Below, piece by piece: positions 25,199 through 33,183 of a DNA stretch of 64,000 nucleotides (positions are counted from its first letter, which is position 1; each line of letters begins with the position of its first letter). The DNA is from Hydrocarboniphaga daqingensis (GTDB lineage: Bacteria > Pseudomonadota > Gammaproteobacteria > Nevskiales > Nevskiaceae), in contig NZ_FQWZ01000003.1 of the NCBI RefSeq assembly GCF_900129825.1, positions 535,411 to 599,410 on the forward strand, given 5' to 3'. The translations under genes and the position numbers were made by a program. Below the pieces are notes generated by a model. That model was not told the origin of the DNA and did no database searches. It worked only from the letters and a program-made list of their open reading frames with translations.

Positions 25199-27537
25199 GC
25201 GCGCAGAACCTCGAAGCGCTGCTGCACAGCCGCGCGGTGCTGGCCGTCGGCGAGCCAAGCTCGGCGCTGGAGCGCGGCTTGCTGCGGCGCTTGCAAGCCA
25301 GTGCCGATTCGGTGGTGATCGCCGATTCCTGGTGGTCGCTGCACGCGCATCTGCATCGTCGCGACGATGTGCCGCGGTTGGCCGTGGTGTTCGATGCCGC
25401 GTTGATCAGCGTCGATGTCGTCGACGCGCTCGGCGCATCGCACTGTCGCGGCGTGATCTGGACCAGCGCCGAGTCGATTCCCGACGCGGTGCTGCAAGCG
25501 GCGCGTCCGCATCGGCTGCGCTTCGTCGGACCGCGCTCGGCTGGCTTCTTTCTCGGCGGCGGCCTCAGCGCCGGCGAATTTCCGCCGGATGTGGCGGCGG
25601 GATCGCTGGCCTTGATTGCGCAATGGGGGTCGATCGCCGCCGCTGCGATCGATTGGGCGGCAGGTCGGGGCATCGGCTTTTCATGGGCCGTGACCACCGG
25701 TGCTGAGTCCGACGCCGACATCGCCGACTTTCTCGACGTTGCCGCCCTCGACCCTGCGACGCGCGCCGTCATCCTGCAACTCGGTGCCGTACGCGCCGGA
25801 CGCAAGTTCATGTCGGCCGCGCGAGCCTGCGCGCGCTTGAAGCCGGTCGTCGTGCTGCAGAGTCGCGTCGGGGGTCGCGAAGCGCTCACCGGTACCGACC
25901 CGGTACGCACCGCCGCCTTCGCTCGCGCCGGCTTGGTCGAGTGTTCGACGCTCGACGGCTTGTTTGACGCACTGACGGCGCTGGCGCGGATACCAGCGCG
26001 GCCGCAAGTACGCGTGATCACCGTCGGCAATGGTGCCGGGCTGTGTGCGCTCGGTGTCGATGCGGTGTTGCGCCACGGATTGGCACTGGCGCACTGCGCA
26101 CCGGCCACGGTCGACGCGATCGGCGCGCTGGCACCGCGCGCGCGTGCGCTGGAAGGCGCGATCGACGCCGGGCCGGTCGAGCCACAGGCCCTGGCCGATC
26201 TGTGCCGGCGTCTGATGGCCGATGACGGCGTCGACTACGTGCTGATGGTGCACAGCCCGCAGCTGGATTCGGCGCATCAGCTGTACGTCGACGCGCTGTT
26301 GGCCGCGCAACTCGGCCCCCGCTTGGTCACGGTGTGGCTGGGCCTGAAGACCGCGCTGGAAGCACGGCGTCGGTCCACCGACGCAGGCTTGGCCACGTTC
26401 GTCACGGCCGGGCAGGCCGCGCGTGCCCTGCGCTATCGCTGGTTGCACGGCCGCACCCGCGAGTTGCTGATGCAGACGCCACCACCGGTGGATCGCGAGC
26501 CGGTCGACCGGCTGGCTATGCAGCAGATGCTGCAAGCTGCCGCAGGGCGTGGTGATCATCAGCTGCCGACGCCGGCCGCCGACGAACTGCTGGCGCGCTA
26601 CCGCCTGCCGCTGCGCACGCCGGCCGGCGCGATGGCGGCGCGGGGCTTCGAGCTGAGCATCGAGCGCCATCGCGAGATGGGCACGTATCTGAGCATCACC
26701 GCCGTCAGTGGCCTGCTGCGCTCGGACACCGGCATCGGCTTTGCGCCACTCGACGGTCTGTTGGCCCAGCGGATGATCGAGGCGATCAATCTGCCGCTGT
26801 CGGAGCGTGCGCAAGCGCCGCTGGCCGCCGCCTTGCTGTCACTGTCGCAGATCGCGCTGGATCAGCCTGCGGTGGCGCAACTGCGCCTGACGCTGGCGCT
26901 GGACGAGCGCGCGCAGCTGCACCGGATCGGAGATGCTTCGGTCGAGGTGGACCCGACGCCGCCGCTCGAGCGTCGGCGCCTGATCCTGGCGCCGTATCCG
27001 GACGTGCTGCAGAAGGTCGTGACGACCCGCGACGGCCGACGCTATCGATTGCGACCGATCCGCCCCGAAGACGAGCCGGCGCTGGTGACCTTGCTGGAAC
27101 GGCTGCGTCCCGACGACGTCCGCCTGCGCTTTTTTGCCGCAATCCGCTACTTCTCGCACGAGATGGCAGCGCGTATGACGCAGATCGACTACGACCGCGA
27201 GTTGGTGCTGATCGCGCAGCCCGACGATGAGCCAGAGACGCTATGCGCGGTGGCGCATCTGGTCATCGATGCTTATGGCGAACGCGGCGAGTTTGCGTTG
27301 CTGGTGCACCACGACCACGCCGGTAGTGGCCTGGGGCGGCAGCTGATGAACGAGCTGATTGCCCACGGTCGCGCGCAGCAGTTGCAGCAGATCGTCGGCG
27401 ATGTGCTGCGCCACAACCGGCCGATGCTGGCCTTGGCCGCGCACCTCGGCTTTACCGAAAAGCCGCATGACCAGGAGCCCGACTGTCGCCGGGTCGAGCT
27501 CGACCTGTCGCCCGGTGCCGCCGCGACCGGTTTGTAG
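25195..27537 (+). CDS. PatZ-like protein: degenerate acyl-CoA-synthetase region fused to GNAT acetyltransferase
   Basis: A 780-residue homologue of Pat/PatZ protein lysine acetyltransferases. Order: CoA-binding-like region (about 1-125, lacking a good Gly-rich Rossmann motif), succinyl-CoA-synthetase-like domains (about 130-410, with AGRKFMSAARACARLKPVVVLQ and VITVGNGAGLCALGVDA), a shortened ATP-grasp-like part (about 445-585), and a C-terminal GNAT domain (about 610-770) beginning YRLRPIRPEDEPALVTLLERL with acetyl-CoA loop AGSGLGRQLM. PatZ is about 880 residues; the roughly 100 missing residues come mainly from the ATP-grasp part, so ligase activity is unlikely and the region is probably regulatory. 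Coupled to the deacetylase gene. Confidence 0.87.
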   Translation: MSAQNLEALLHSRAVLAVGEPSSALERGLLRRLQASADSVVIADSWWSLHAHLHRRDDVPRLAVVFDAALISVDVVDALGASHCRGVIWTSAESIPDAVLQAARPHRLRFVGPRSAGFFLGGGLSAGEFPPDVAAGSLALIAQWGSIAAAAIDWAAGRGIGFSWAVTTGAESDADIADFLDVAALDPATRAVILQLGAVRAGRKFMSAARACARLKPVVVLQSRVGGREALTGTDPVRTAAFARAGLVECSTLDGLFDALTALARIPARPQVRVITVGNGAGLCALGVDAVLRHGLALAHCAPATVDAIGALAPRARALEGAIDAGPVEPQALADLCRRLMADDGVDYVLMVHSPQLDSAHQLYVDALLAAQLGPRLVTVWLGLKTALEARRRSTDAGLATFVTAGQAARALRYRWLHGRTRELLMQTPPPVDREPVDRLAMQQMLQAAAGRGDHQLPTPAADELLARYRLPLRTPAGAMAARGFELSIERHREMGTYLSITAVSGLLRSDTGIGFAPLDGLLAQRMIEAINLPLSERAQAPLAAALLSLSQIALDQPAVAQLRLTLALDERAQLHRIGDASVEVDPTPPLERRRLILAPYPDVLQKVVTTRDGRRYRLRPIRPEDEPALVTLLERLRPDDVRLRFFAAIRYFSHEMAARMTQIDYDRELVLIAQPDDEPETLCAVAHLVIDAYGERGEFALLVHHDHAGSGLGRQLMNELIAHGRAQQLQQIVGDVLRHNRPMLALAAHLGFTEKPHDQEPDCRRVELDLSPGAAATGL

Positions 27538-27570
27538 GAGTGCTGTCGAAGCGATTCGCATCAGGGGACG

Positions 27571-27598
27571 TTGTTCGTTTGCCTTGGGCTCGTAAGCT
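27571..27598 (+). promoter_or_regulatory. Weak candidate promoter of the peptide/cupin-HEAT cassette
   Basis: TTGTTC (27571-27576) and TAAGCT (27593-27598), spacer 16, lie 56 nt before the peptide start. The match to consensus is modest. Confidence 0.3.
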
Positions 27599-27653
27599 GG
27601 ACTGACGGCGCTGCTCGGCGCTGCCGGCCTCGCAACAGACCCAGGTGATCGCC

Positions 27654-27854
27654 ATGGAAACCACTGTTTTGCGTCATCACGTTCTCGACCGTGCGCCGGT
27701 CGCCGAACCCATTGCCGCTGTGCGTCGCGCACCGCTGGAGATCGCGGCGCTCGAATACGACGTGGCCAGCGTCGGCGCCACCGAGCCGTCGCACGCCGAG
27801 GAGAATCAGGCGGCGTTCTATCTGGTGCATTACCGCTTGCCCGAAACCCACTGA
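27654..27854 (+). CDS. 66-residue peptide heading the cupin-HEAT cassette
   Basis: A small acidic/neutral peptide (METTVLRHHVLDRAPVAEP...) with an Ala/Val/Glu-rich middle and the aromatic C-terminus AAFYLVHYRLPETH. It has no signal peptide, TM helix or Cys pair. AGGTGA lies just upstream at a good distance, and the next gene starts 20 nt after its stop. I do not recognise it. Its position before two related enzymes-like proteins makes a leader or substrate peptide conceivable, but this is speculation; a short regulatory subunit is equally possible. Confidence 0.55.
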   Translation: METTVLRHHVLDRAPVAEPIAAVRRAPLEIAALEYDVASVGATEPSHAEENQAAFYLVHYRLPETH

Positions 27855-27874
27855 GCCGGTCAGCGGCGCTGGCG

Positions 27875-28678
27875 ATGCCGTCTTTGGACGACCTGATCGA
27901 GCGCATCGACCGGGATTTTGATCGCGAGCATCTGGCGTCTTTCTGGACGCTGGAACCGCTGCTGGCCGCATTTGTGCAGCGCCAGCATGCGGCGGCGCTG
28001 GTCAACCGCGAGCTGCAGCAGCTGTGCCGCGACCCGTCCTACATGGGCGACTGGCGACCCAACCAGCTGATGCTGCATCGCGGCCGGGGCTTCGCCTTGT
28101 CGATCTGGTGGTTCGAGCGCGAGCGCCGCTACCTGCACACGATGCCGTACCTGGGCTACTACGTGCCGCTCGGTCGTGATCCGCTGCGCTGCACCCGCTA
28201 CGCCTTACCCGGCGCTTACGACAACGCGGTATTCGATCCGGGCTTGCGCATCGAGCGCATCGGTCGCCGCAACGTGCAGCCGCTGCAGATTCTGCCGCTG
28301 CACGGCGACCGCGACGTCTATGACTTTCATGTGGACCGACCGGTGCCGGTACTCAAGCTGACCACAGCTGCGTTTCACAGCCTCGAGTGGCTTTTCGACC
28401 GCGATACCGGCTACGCGGTACAGGCCAACGACAGCGAACTGAGCGCCACTCAGTTACGTATCGCTGCTTATCTGCTCGGGCAGTTGGGTGATGCGCAATC
28501 ACTTGGGCCTTTGCAGGGCTTGCTGCGCCATCGCCATCACGCGGTGCGATGGGCGGCGATCCAAGGCTTGGGTCGGCTCGACGCCGACGCGGCCAGGGCC
28601 GCGCTGCGTCAGGCCGTACAGGACGAGCATCCGCATCTGCGTCGCGCCGCGCAGCGCACACTCGATGCTGCCAGCTGA
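27875..28678 (+). CDS. Cupin-like/HEAT-like protein A (putative metal site lost)
   Basis: A 267-residue cytoplasmic protein of unknown function. The middle (about 70-165) looks like a beta-rich cupin-type core (TMPYLGYYVPLG, ILPLHGDRDVYDFHVDRPVPVLKL). The C-terminal part (about 185-265) has two HEAT-like helical repeats (AAYLLGQLGDAQSLGPLQGLL, AAIQGLGRLDADAARAALRQAV). It aligns by eye with the next gene's product along its whole length, but the HDH pair of that protein corresponds to Glu/Arg here and the third His (H172) to Tyr149, so metal binding looks lost. Its stop overlaps the partner's start (TGATG). Confidence 0.8.
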   Translation: MPSLDDLIERIDRDFDREHLASFWTLEPLLAAFVQRQHAAALVNRELQQLCRDPSYMGDWRPNQLMLHRGRGFALSIWWFERERRYLHTMPYLGYYVPLGRDPLRCTRYALPGAYDNAVFDPGLRIERIGRRNVQPLQILPLHGDRDVYDFHVDRPVPVLKLTTAAFHSLEWLFDRDTGYAVQANDSELSATQLRIAAYLLGQLGDAQSLGPLQGLLRHRHHAVRWAAIQGLGRLDADAARAALRQAVQDEHPHLRRAAQRTLDAAS

Positions 28679-29586
28679 TGGCGCGCGTTCTGGATGTCGG
28701 CTGCGATCGGGTCGTGTCGATCGCCGAATTCGTCGAGCAGGTCGAGACCCAAGTCGACTTGCGCGACCTCGATAGCGTTGCCGCTGCCGCGCCGCTGCTG
28801 CGGGGTCTGGCCAACGATCGACGCTTGGTCGTCGACCGGCTCAACCGCCAGGTCGAACATCTGTTTCGCCGCGACACGGTCGCATCGGCGCAAGTGCTGT
28901 ATCTGGGCGAGGGCCGTGATTTTTATCTGCGCGCCAACATCTGGCCGTCGCAGCACGAGATCGACAGCGGTCGGATGAGCCGCAACGCGTTTGCTTACCA
29001 CTTGGCGCACGACCACAACTACAGCTTCATGACCGTCGGCTATCACGGCCCCGGTTATCGCACCGCGTTGTACGACTACGATCACGATCGTGTCAGCGGC
29101 TACATCGGCGAAACGGTCGACTTGCGCTATGTCGGTGAGCAGCACTTCGGGATGGGCATGGTGATGCTGTACGAAGCCAGCCGCGATGTGCACACCCAGC
29201 ATCCGCCCGAGGCACTGAGCGTGACGTTGAACTGGATGATCGCGACGCCCGAAGTGCGGCTGCGCGACCAGTTCTTCTTTGATCTGGAGCGACGTCAGCT
29301 GATCGACTACCCGCTGGAGCTGGACGGCTCGCGTCGGATCTCGGTGCTGCGGATGGCAGGCGATATCGGCAACCCGGACACGCTGCAACTGCTGCACGAC
29401 CTGGCGCTGACGCATCCGTGCCGGCGCACGCGTTTGGCTGCCTGCACCAGCTTTGCCCGCTTGGCGCCGGCATCAGAGGTGAGGGCCTTGTGGCAGCGTG
29501 CTTGCGATGATCCCGAGCCGATGGTGGCGCTCGCCGCACGCCGGCAACTGCAGGAGCCCGTCGACGCCGTCACGTCGATCGACTAG
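28678..29586 (+). CDS. Cupin-like/HEAT-like protein B (putative metal site intact)
   Basis: A 302-residue protein of unknown function. A helical N-terminus (about 1-70) leads to a cupin-like core with YHLAHDHNYSFMTVGYHGPGY (His108, His111, His113) and ASRDVHTQHPPEALSVTLN (His172, His175), a pattern resembling a cupin HxH...H metal site. The C-terminus (about 220-295) has HEAT-like repeats ending VALAARRQLQEP. ATG 28678 overlaps the stop of its paralogue, so a complex of the two is likely. Possible roles include an oxygenase or isomerase; no substrate can be named. The gene is convergent with the EAL protein. Confidence 0.8.
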   Translation: MARVLDVGCDRVVSIAEFVEQVETQVDLRDLDSVAAAAPLLRGLANDRRLVVDRLNRQVEHLFRRDTVASAQVLYLGEGRDFYLRANIWPSQHEIDSGRMSRNAFAYHLAHDHNYSFMTVGYHGPGYRTALYDYDHDRVSGYIGETVDLRYVGEQHFGMGMVMLYEASRDVHTQHPPEALSVTLNWMIATPEVRLRDQFFFDLERRQLIDYPLELDGSRRISVLRMAGDIGNPDTLQLLHDLALTHPCRRTRLAACTSFARLAPASEVRALWQRACDDPEPMVALAARRQLQEPVDAVTSID

Positions 29587-29596
29587 CCGCGCTCGT

Positions 29597-29614
29597 CGAC
29601 GGCCGGCACCGTCG
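29597..29614. terminator. Hairpin between convergent genes
   Basis: CGACGG (29597-29602) pairs with CCGTCG (29609-29614), six-base loop, in the 41-bp gap between two convergent stop codons. No T-tract on either side, so only a candidate bidirectional terminator. Confidence 0.35.
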
Positions 29615-29627
29615 TCAGTGGATTGCG

Positions 29628-31775
29628 TCAGGCGCTGTTGTCGACTTCGCGAATGCGGCCTGCGTAGCCGATCGCCCATTGCTCGAAGCTTTCGGCGTCC
29701 AGTGCCGGCGAATAGTGGAAGCCCTGCTGCTGGGGGCATCCCAGATTGGCGAGTTGGCGCGCCTGCTGCGGGGTTTCGACGCCTTCGGCGACGACGTCCA
29801 GCTCGAGGTTCTGCGCCAGCGCGATCGTGGCCGAAATGATGCCGCGCGCCTGCCGCGATACGTTCATCGTGCTGACGAACTGACGGTCGATCTTGATCTT
29901 GTCGATCGGCAGCCACTGCAGGTAGTTGAACGACGAGTAGCCGGTACCGAAATCGTCCATGCCGATGCGGTAGCCCAGACGGCGGATCGAATTGAGCAGC
30001 TCGCGGGCTTCATCCGAGGTATCGAACAGCACGCTCTCGGTCAGTTCCAGGTCGACGCGATTGTCGATCGGCTCGATGCCCGCACACAGCAGGCGCAGCT
30101 GCTGCAGGATGTCACCGTCCTGCAGCTGCTTGGCCGAGACGTTGACGGCGATGCGCCAGCGATGGCCGGCCTTGCTCCAGATATCCGCCTGCTGGTGTGA
30201 CTGCGCCAGGCACAGCTGCGCCAGCGGCATGATCAGGCCTTCTTCTTCGGCGATGCTGATGAACTGCTGCGCCACCAGCAGCCCGCGGTCGGGATGGTGC
30301 CAGCGCATCAGCGCTTCGGCGGCGACCACGCGGCGCTGCGCGAAGTCGATGATCGGCTGGTAGTACACCTCGAACTCGCCATGTTCGAGCCCGCGCCGGA
30401 TCTCATTGCCCAGCGCCTTTTGCGCCCGCAGCTGCCCGGCGAGCTTGCCACCGGCAAAGCGAGCGTTGTTGCGCCCGCTCTTTTTGGCTGCGAAAACGGC
30501 GGCTTCGGCGCTGCTGATCAGCTGCTCGGTGGTGGCGCCGTCGTCCGGATAGATCGCGATGCCGATCGAGGTCGACATGTTCAGCACCTCGTTCTGGATC
30601 AAGTACGGCTCGAACACGCCGCGCAGCACCACGCTGGCCACGCTCTTGATGCGCGCTTCCAGCTGCAAGCCGCCATCGCCGATCGGCAGAAGCGCAACGA
30701 ACTTGTCGCCGCTGTAGCGGAACAGCTGCGTTCCGGTCGGCATCAGTTGCTGCACGCGGTTGACCGCTTCGACCAGATAGCGGTCGCCGAGTCGGTGCCC
30801 GACACGCTGGTTGACCGAGCGGAAATTGTCGAGATCCAGATACATCAGCACCACGTCGAGCTGACGCGCCGATGCCTGGTCGAGCAGCGCCTCCAGGCTT
30901 TCCTCGAGCTTGGCTCGATTGCCCAGTCCGGTCAGCGCATCGTGGTACGCCAGTCGGCCGAGCCGCTCGCTGCGGTCGTGGAACAACCGCATCGCTTGCG
31001 ACATATCGCCGAATTCGTCGCCGCCGACCGGCGGCAGCACGCCGGGGTCCAAGCCCCGATTGATCTGGCGCATCGCATTGGTGACGTCGCGTAACGGCCG
31101 CAGGATCGAGCGCATCACGGTCACGATCAGCAGTACGCCCGAGCACAACAGCAGCAGCGTGATCGCCAGACCGATATGCCGCGCCAGTTCGGCGCGATCG
31201 CTGGCCTGTTGCTGGATTTGCTGCGACTGCTCGAACTCGCGGCGTCGTGCCGCTTCCAGCGTCTCTTCGATACGGTTCAGTCGCTGCTGCAACGCCGCCA
31301 GTGCCCGTGTCGCATCCGGTGTGTCGGCATGACCCTGCGCCATCGCCTGCATCACGATCTGCGAATAGGCAGGGACTTCGCGCAATGCCGAATCGATCGT
31401 CGCCAAGCTGTCCGGATCAAAGCTGCCGATGCGCACCAGGCGGCGCTCGAGTTCGATACGAGCCTGCTCGTAGTCGGCCTGGCGCCGCAGCTGCTCGTCG
31501 GGTTGGTCCTTGAGCATCATTGCCGAGTTCAACTGACCGCCGCGGTGACGCCATAGCGACACGGCTTGCTCGACGTCGAGGATCGTTTCAAAGCGGCGGT
31601 ACTGCTCGCGCACGGCGAGCTGGTCGCTGTGATTACGCTCGAACAGATAGGTCAGATATAGGCTGCCGCTGGCGAAGCTCAGGATCAGGCTGGCGCATAA
31701 CAACAGCAGACGGGCGCGCACGCTGAGTGCGCGCCGCGTCGTGGCACCGTCAATGGTGCTGGGATCCCCGTTCAT
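29628..31775 (-). CDS. HAMP-GGDEF-EAL signalling protein, probable c-di-GMP phosphodiesterase
   Basis: A 715-residue inner-membrane sensor. TM1 (about residues 18-40), a periplasmic helical sensor (about 45-190), TM2 (about 195-220), HAMP (about 220-272), then GGDEF and EAL domains. The GGDEF active-site loop reads SGDKF, so cyclase activity is probably lost. The EAL domain keeps catalytic residues: EALMRW, NVSAKQL, DLELTES, DDFGTGYSS, KIDRQFV, AEGVET. It is thus likely a c-di-GMP phosphodiesterase, with the GGDEF part regulatory. ATG 31775 has GGAG 9 nt upstream; ATG 31808 would add 11 residues. It follows the Old Yellow Enzyme gene by about 110 nt. Confidence 0.92.
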   Translation of the reverse strand: MNGDPSTIDGATTRRALSVRARLLLLCASLILSFASGSLYLTYLFERNHSDQLAVREQYRRFETILDVEQAVSLWRHRGGQLNSAMMLKDQPDEQLRRQADYEQARIELERRLVRIGSFDPDSLATIDSALREVPAYSQIVMQAMAQGHADTPDATRALAALQQRLNRIEETLEAARRREFEQSQQIQQQASDRAELARHIGLAITLLLLCSGVLLIVTVMRSILRPLRDVTNAMRQINRGLDPGVLPPVGGDEFGDMSQAMRLFHDRSERLGRLAYHDALTGLGNRAKLEESLEALLDQASARQLDVVLMYLDLDNFRSVNQRVGHRLGDRYLVEAVNRVQQLMPTGTQLFRYSGDKFVALLPIGDGGLQLEARIKSVASVVLRGVFEPYLIQNEVLNMSTSIGIAIYPDDGATTEQLISSAEAAVFAAKKSGRNNARFAGGKLAGQLRAQKALGNEIRRGLEHGEFEVYYQPIIDFAQRRVVAAEALMRWHHPDRGLLVAQQFISIAEEEGLIMPLAQLCLAQSHQQADIWSKAGHRWRIAVNVSAKQLQDGDILQQLRLLCAGIEPIDNRVDLELTESVLFDTSDEARELLNSIRRLGYRIGMDDFGTGYSSFNYLQWLPIDKIKIDRQFVSTMNVSRQARGIISATIALAQNLELDVVAEGVETPQQARQLANLGCPQQQGFHYSPALDAESFEQWAIGYAGRIREVDNSA

Positions 31776-31889
31776 GCCGCGCGCGGCTCCGTTGGCAGTC
31801 GCCCTCATGGCAACCGCTTCGATCGTAAAGCAATCCGTTTGCTTTGTAGCGGCCCGCGCCGCGCCGCGGCGCTGTTTCGTGTTGTGGAA

Positions 31890-33149
31890 TCAGGCGCGCA
31901 AGCGACGGGTACGGAAGGTTTTCCAGCCGCTTTCGACGATGCCCAGCAGGAACGCGGTCAGCCCGGATTCATTGGGTCGCGGCTCGCCGCCCTCGCCGAT
32001 GCGACGCAGCTGGCGCGTGTACCAAGCCACTTCCATCAGCGCCATCCGGTCGACGACGCCGATGCCGGTGCTGATCGGTCGTATCACCTGGGTCGGCTCC
32101 TGACCGGCGAGCAGGCGCTGCGGCAACTCGGGCTCGACCGCCAGCAGTCGGCCCAAGCCAACCAGGTCGATCGCGCCGCTGGCCAGCGCCGAGCGCATGC
32201 CACCGAGGCTGCGGAAGCCGCCGGTCAGCATCAGCGGCACCTTGATGCGGGCGCGAACCTTCTCGGCAAACTCGAGGAAGTAGGCCTCGCGCTGGCGCGT
32301 GCTGTCCTTGACGTCCATGCCGGTCATCGCCGGCGCTTCATAAGTGCCACCGGAGATTTCGACCAGATCGATGCCGGCATCGGCCAGCATCTGGATCGTG
32401 GCCAGCGATTCTTCTTCGGTGAAGCCGCCGCGCTGGAAATCCGCGGAATTGAGCTTGATGCCGATCGGAAACGCATCACCGACCTGGCGGCGCATCTCGG
32501 TATAGACCGCCATCAGGAAACGACGCCGTGCTTCGGGGCTGCCGCCCCACTGATCTTCTCGCCGGTTGTGGTGCGGTGACAGGAACTGGCTGACCAGATA
32601 ACCGTGCGCGCCGTGGATTTGCACGCCGGTGAAGCCGGCCAGCTTGGCGATGCGCGCGGTATTGCCGAAGCGGCGCACGATGTCTTCGATCTCGGCGTGC
32701 GTCAGCTCGCGCGGCGTATCGAAGAAGCTCGCCATGTCGGCTCGGAACGGAATCGCCGACGGCGATACCGTTTCGGCGTTCAAGCCCTTGGGCGCCTGCT
32801 TGCCTGGATGGTTGATCTGCATCCACAGCTGCGTGCCGCCGCGCGTGCCGGCTGCTGCCCAGGCGCGCAGCGCCGGCAGCTGGGCTTCGCTTTCGATCGC
32901 GACATTGCCGGGCTCGCCGAGCGCGCGGCGATCGACCATCACGTTGCCGCTGATGCACAGGCCGATGCCGCCATCAGCCCAGCGCGCGTACAAGCGGTCC
33001 AGTCGCGAGGTTGGCTGGTTGTCCAGCGTCCCCAGCGCTTCGCTCATCGCCGACTTGGCCAGGCGGTTGGGAATCACGGCGCCACAGGGCAGCGTCAGTG
33101 GTTGCGCGAGCAGGGTTTCGGATACGGCGGGCTTCATGGTGGGTCTCAT
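31890..33149 (-). CDS. NADH:flavin oxidoreductase (Old Yellow Enzyme family)
   Basis: A 419-residue FMN-dependent TIM-barrel oxidoreductase that typically reduces activated C=C bonds. Visible: start of barrel LPCGAVIPNRLAKSAMSEAL, WMQINHPGKQAP, the active-site His pair in VQIHGAHGYLVSQFLSP, HHNRREDQWGGSPEARRRF and the FMN phosphate segment LTGGFRS with VGLGRLLAVEP. It lacks the FAD/4Fe-4S extension of 2,4-dienoyl-CoA reductases. Start ATG 33149 or ATG 33137 (both weak ribosome sites). It lies 34 nt downstream of the TAXI gene on the same strand, so probably co-transcribed. Confidence 0.9.
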   Translation of the reverse strand: MRPTMKPAVSETLLAQPLTLPCGAVIPNRLAKSAMSEALGTLDNQPTSRLDRLYARWADGGIGLCISGNVMVDRRALGEPGNVAIESEAQLPALRAWAAAGTRGGTQLWMQINHPGKQAPKGLNAETVSPSAIPFRADMASFFDTPRELTHAEIEDIVRRFGNTARIAKLAGFTGVQIHGAHGYLVSQFLSPHHNRREDQWGGSPEARRRFLMAVYTEMRRQVGDAFPIGIKLNSADFQRGGFTEEESLATIQMLADAGIDLVEISGGTYEAPAMTGMDVKDSTRQREAYFLEFAEKVRARIKVPLMLTGGFRSLGGMRSALASGAIDLVGLGRLLAVEPELPQRLLAGQEPTQVIRPISTGIGVVDRMALMEVAWYTRQLRRIGEGGEPRPNESGLTAFLLGIVESGWKTFRTRRLRA

Positions 33150-33183
33150 CACAAAAATTGCGAAAGGGAAGGCAGCGGGGGCG

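Noticed and set aside
30961..30978. A literal GGDEF string in the EAL protein near residue 260-265
   Set aside because: It lies in the HAMP region (PPVGGDEFGDMS) before the real GGDEF domain, whose loop reads SGDKF. It is a coincidence, not a catalytic motif.
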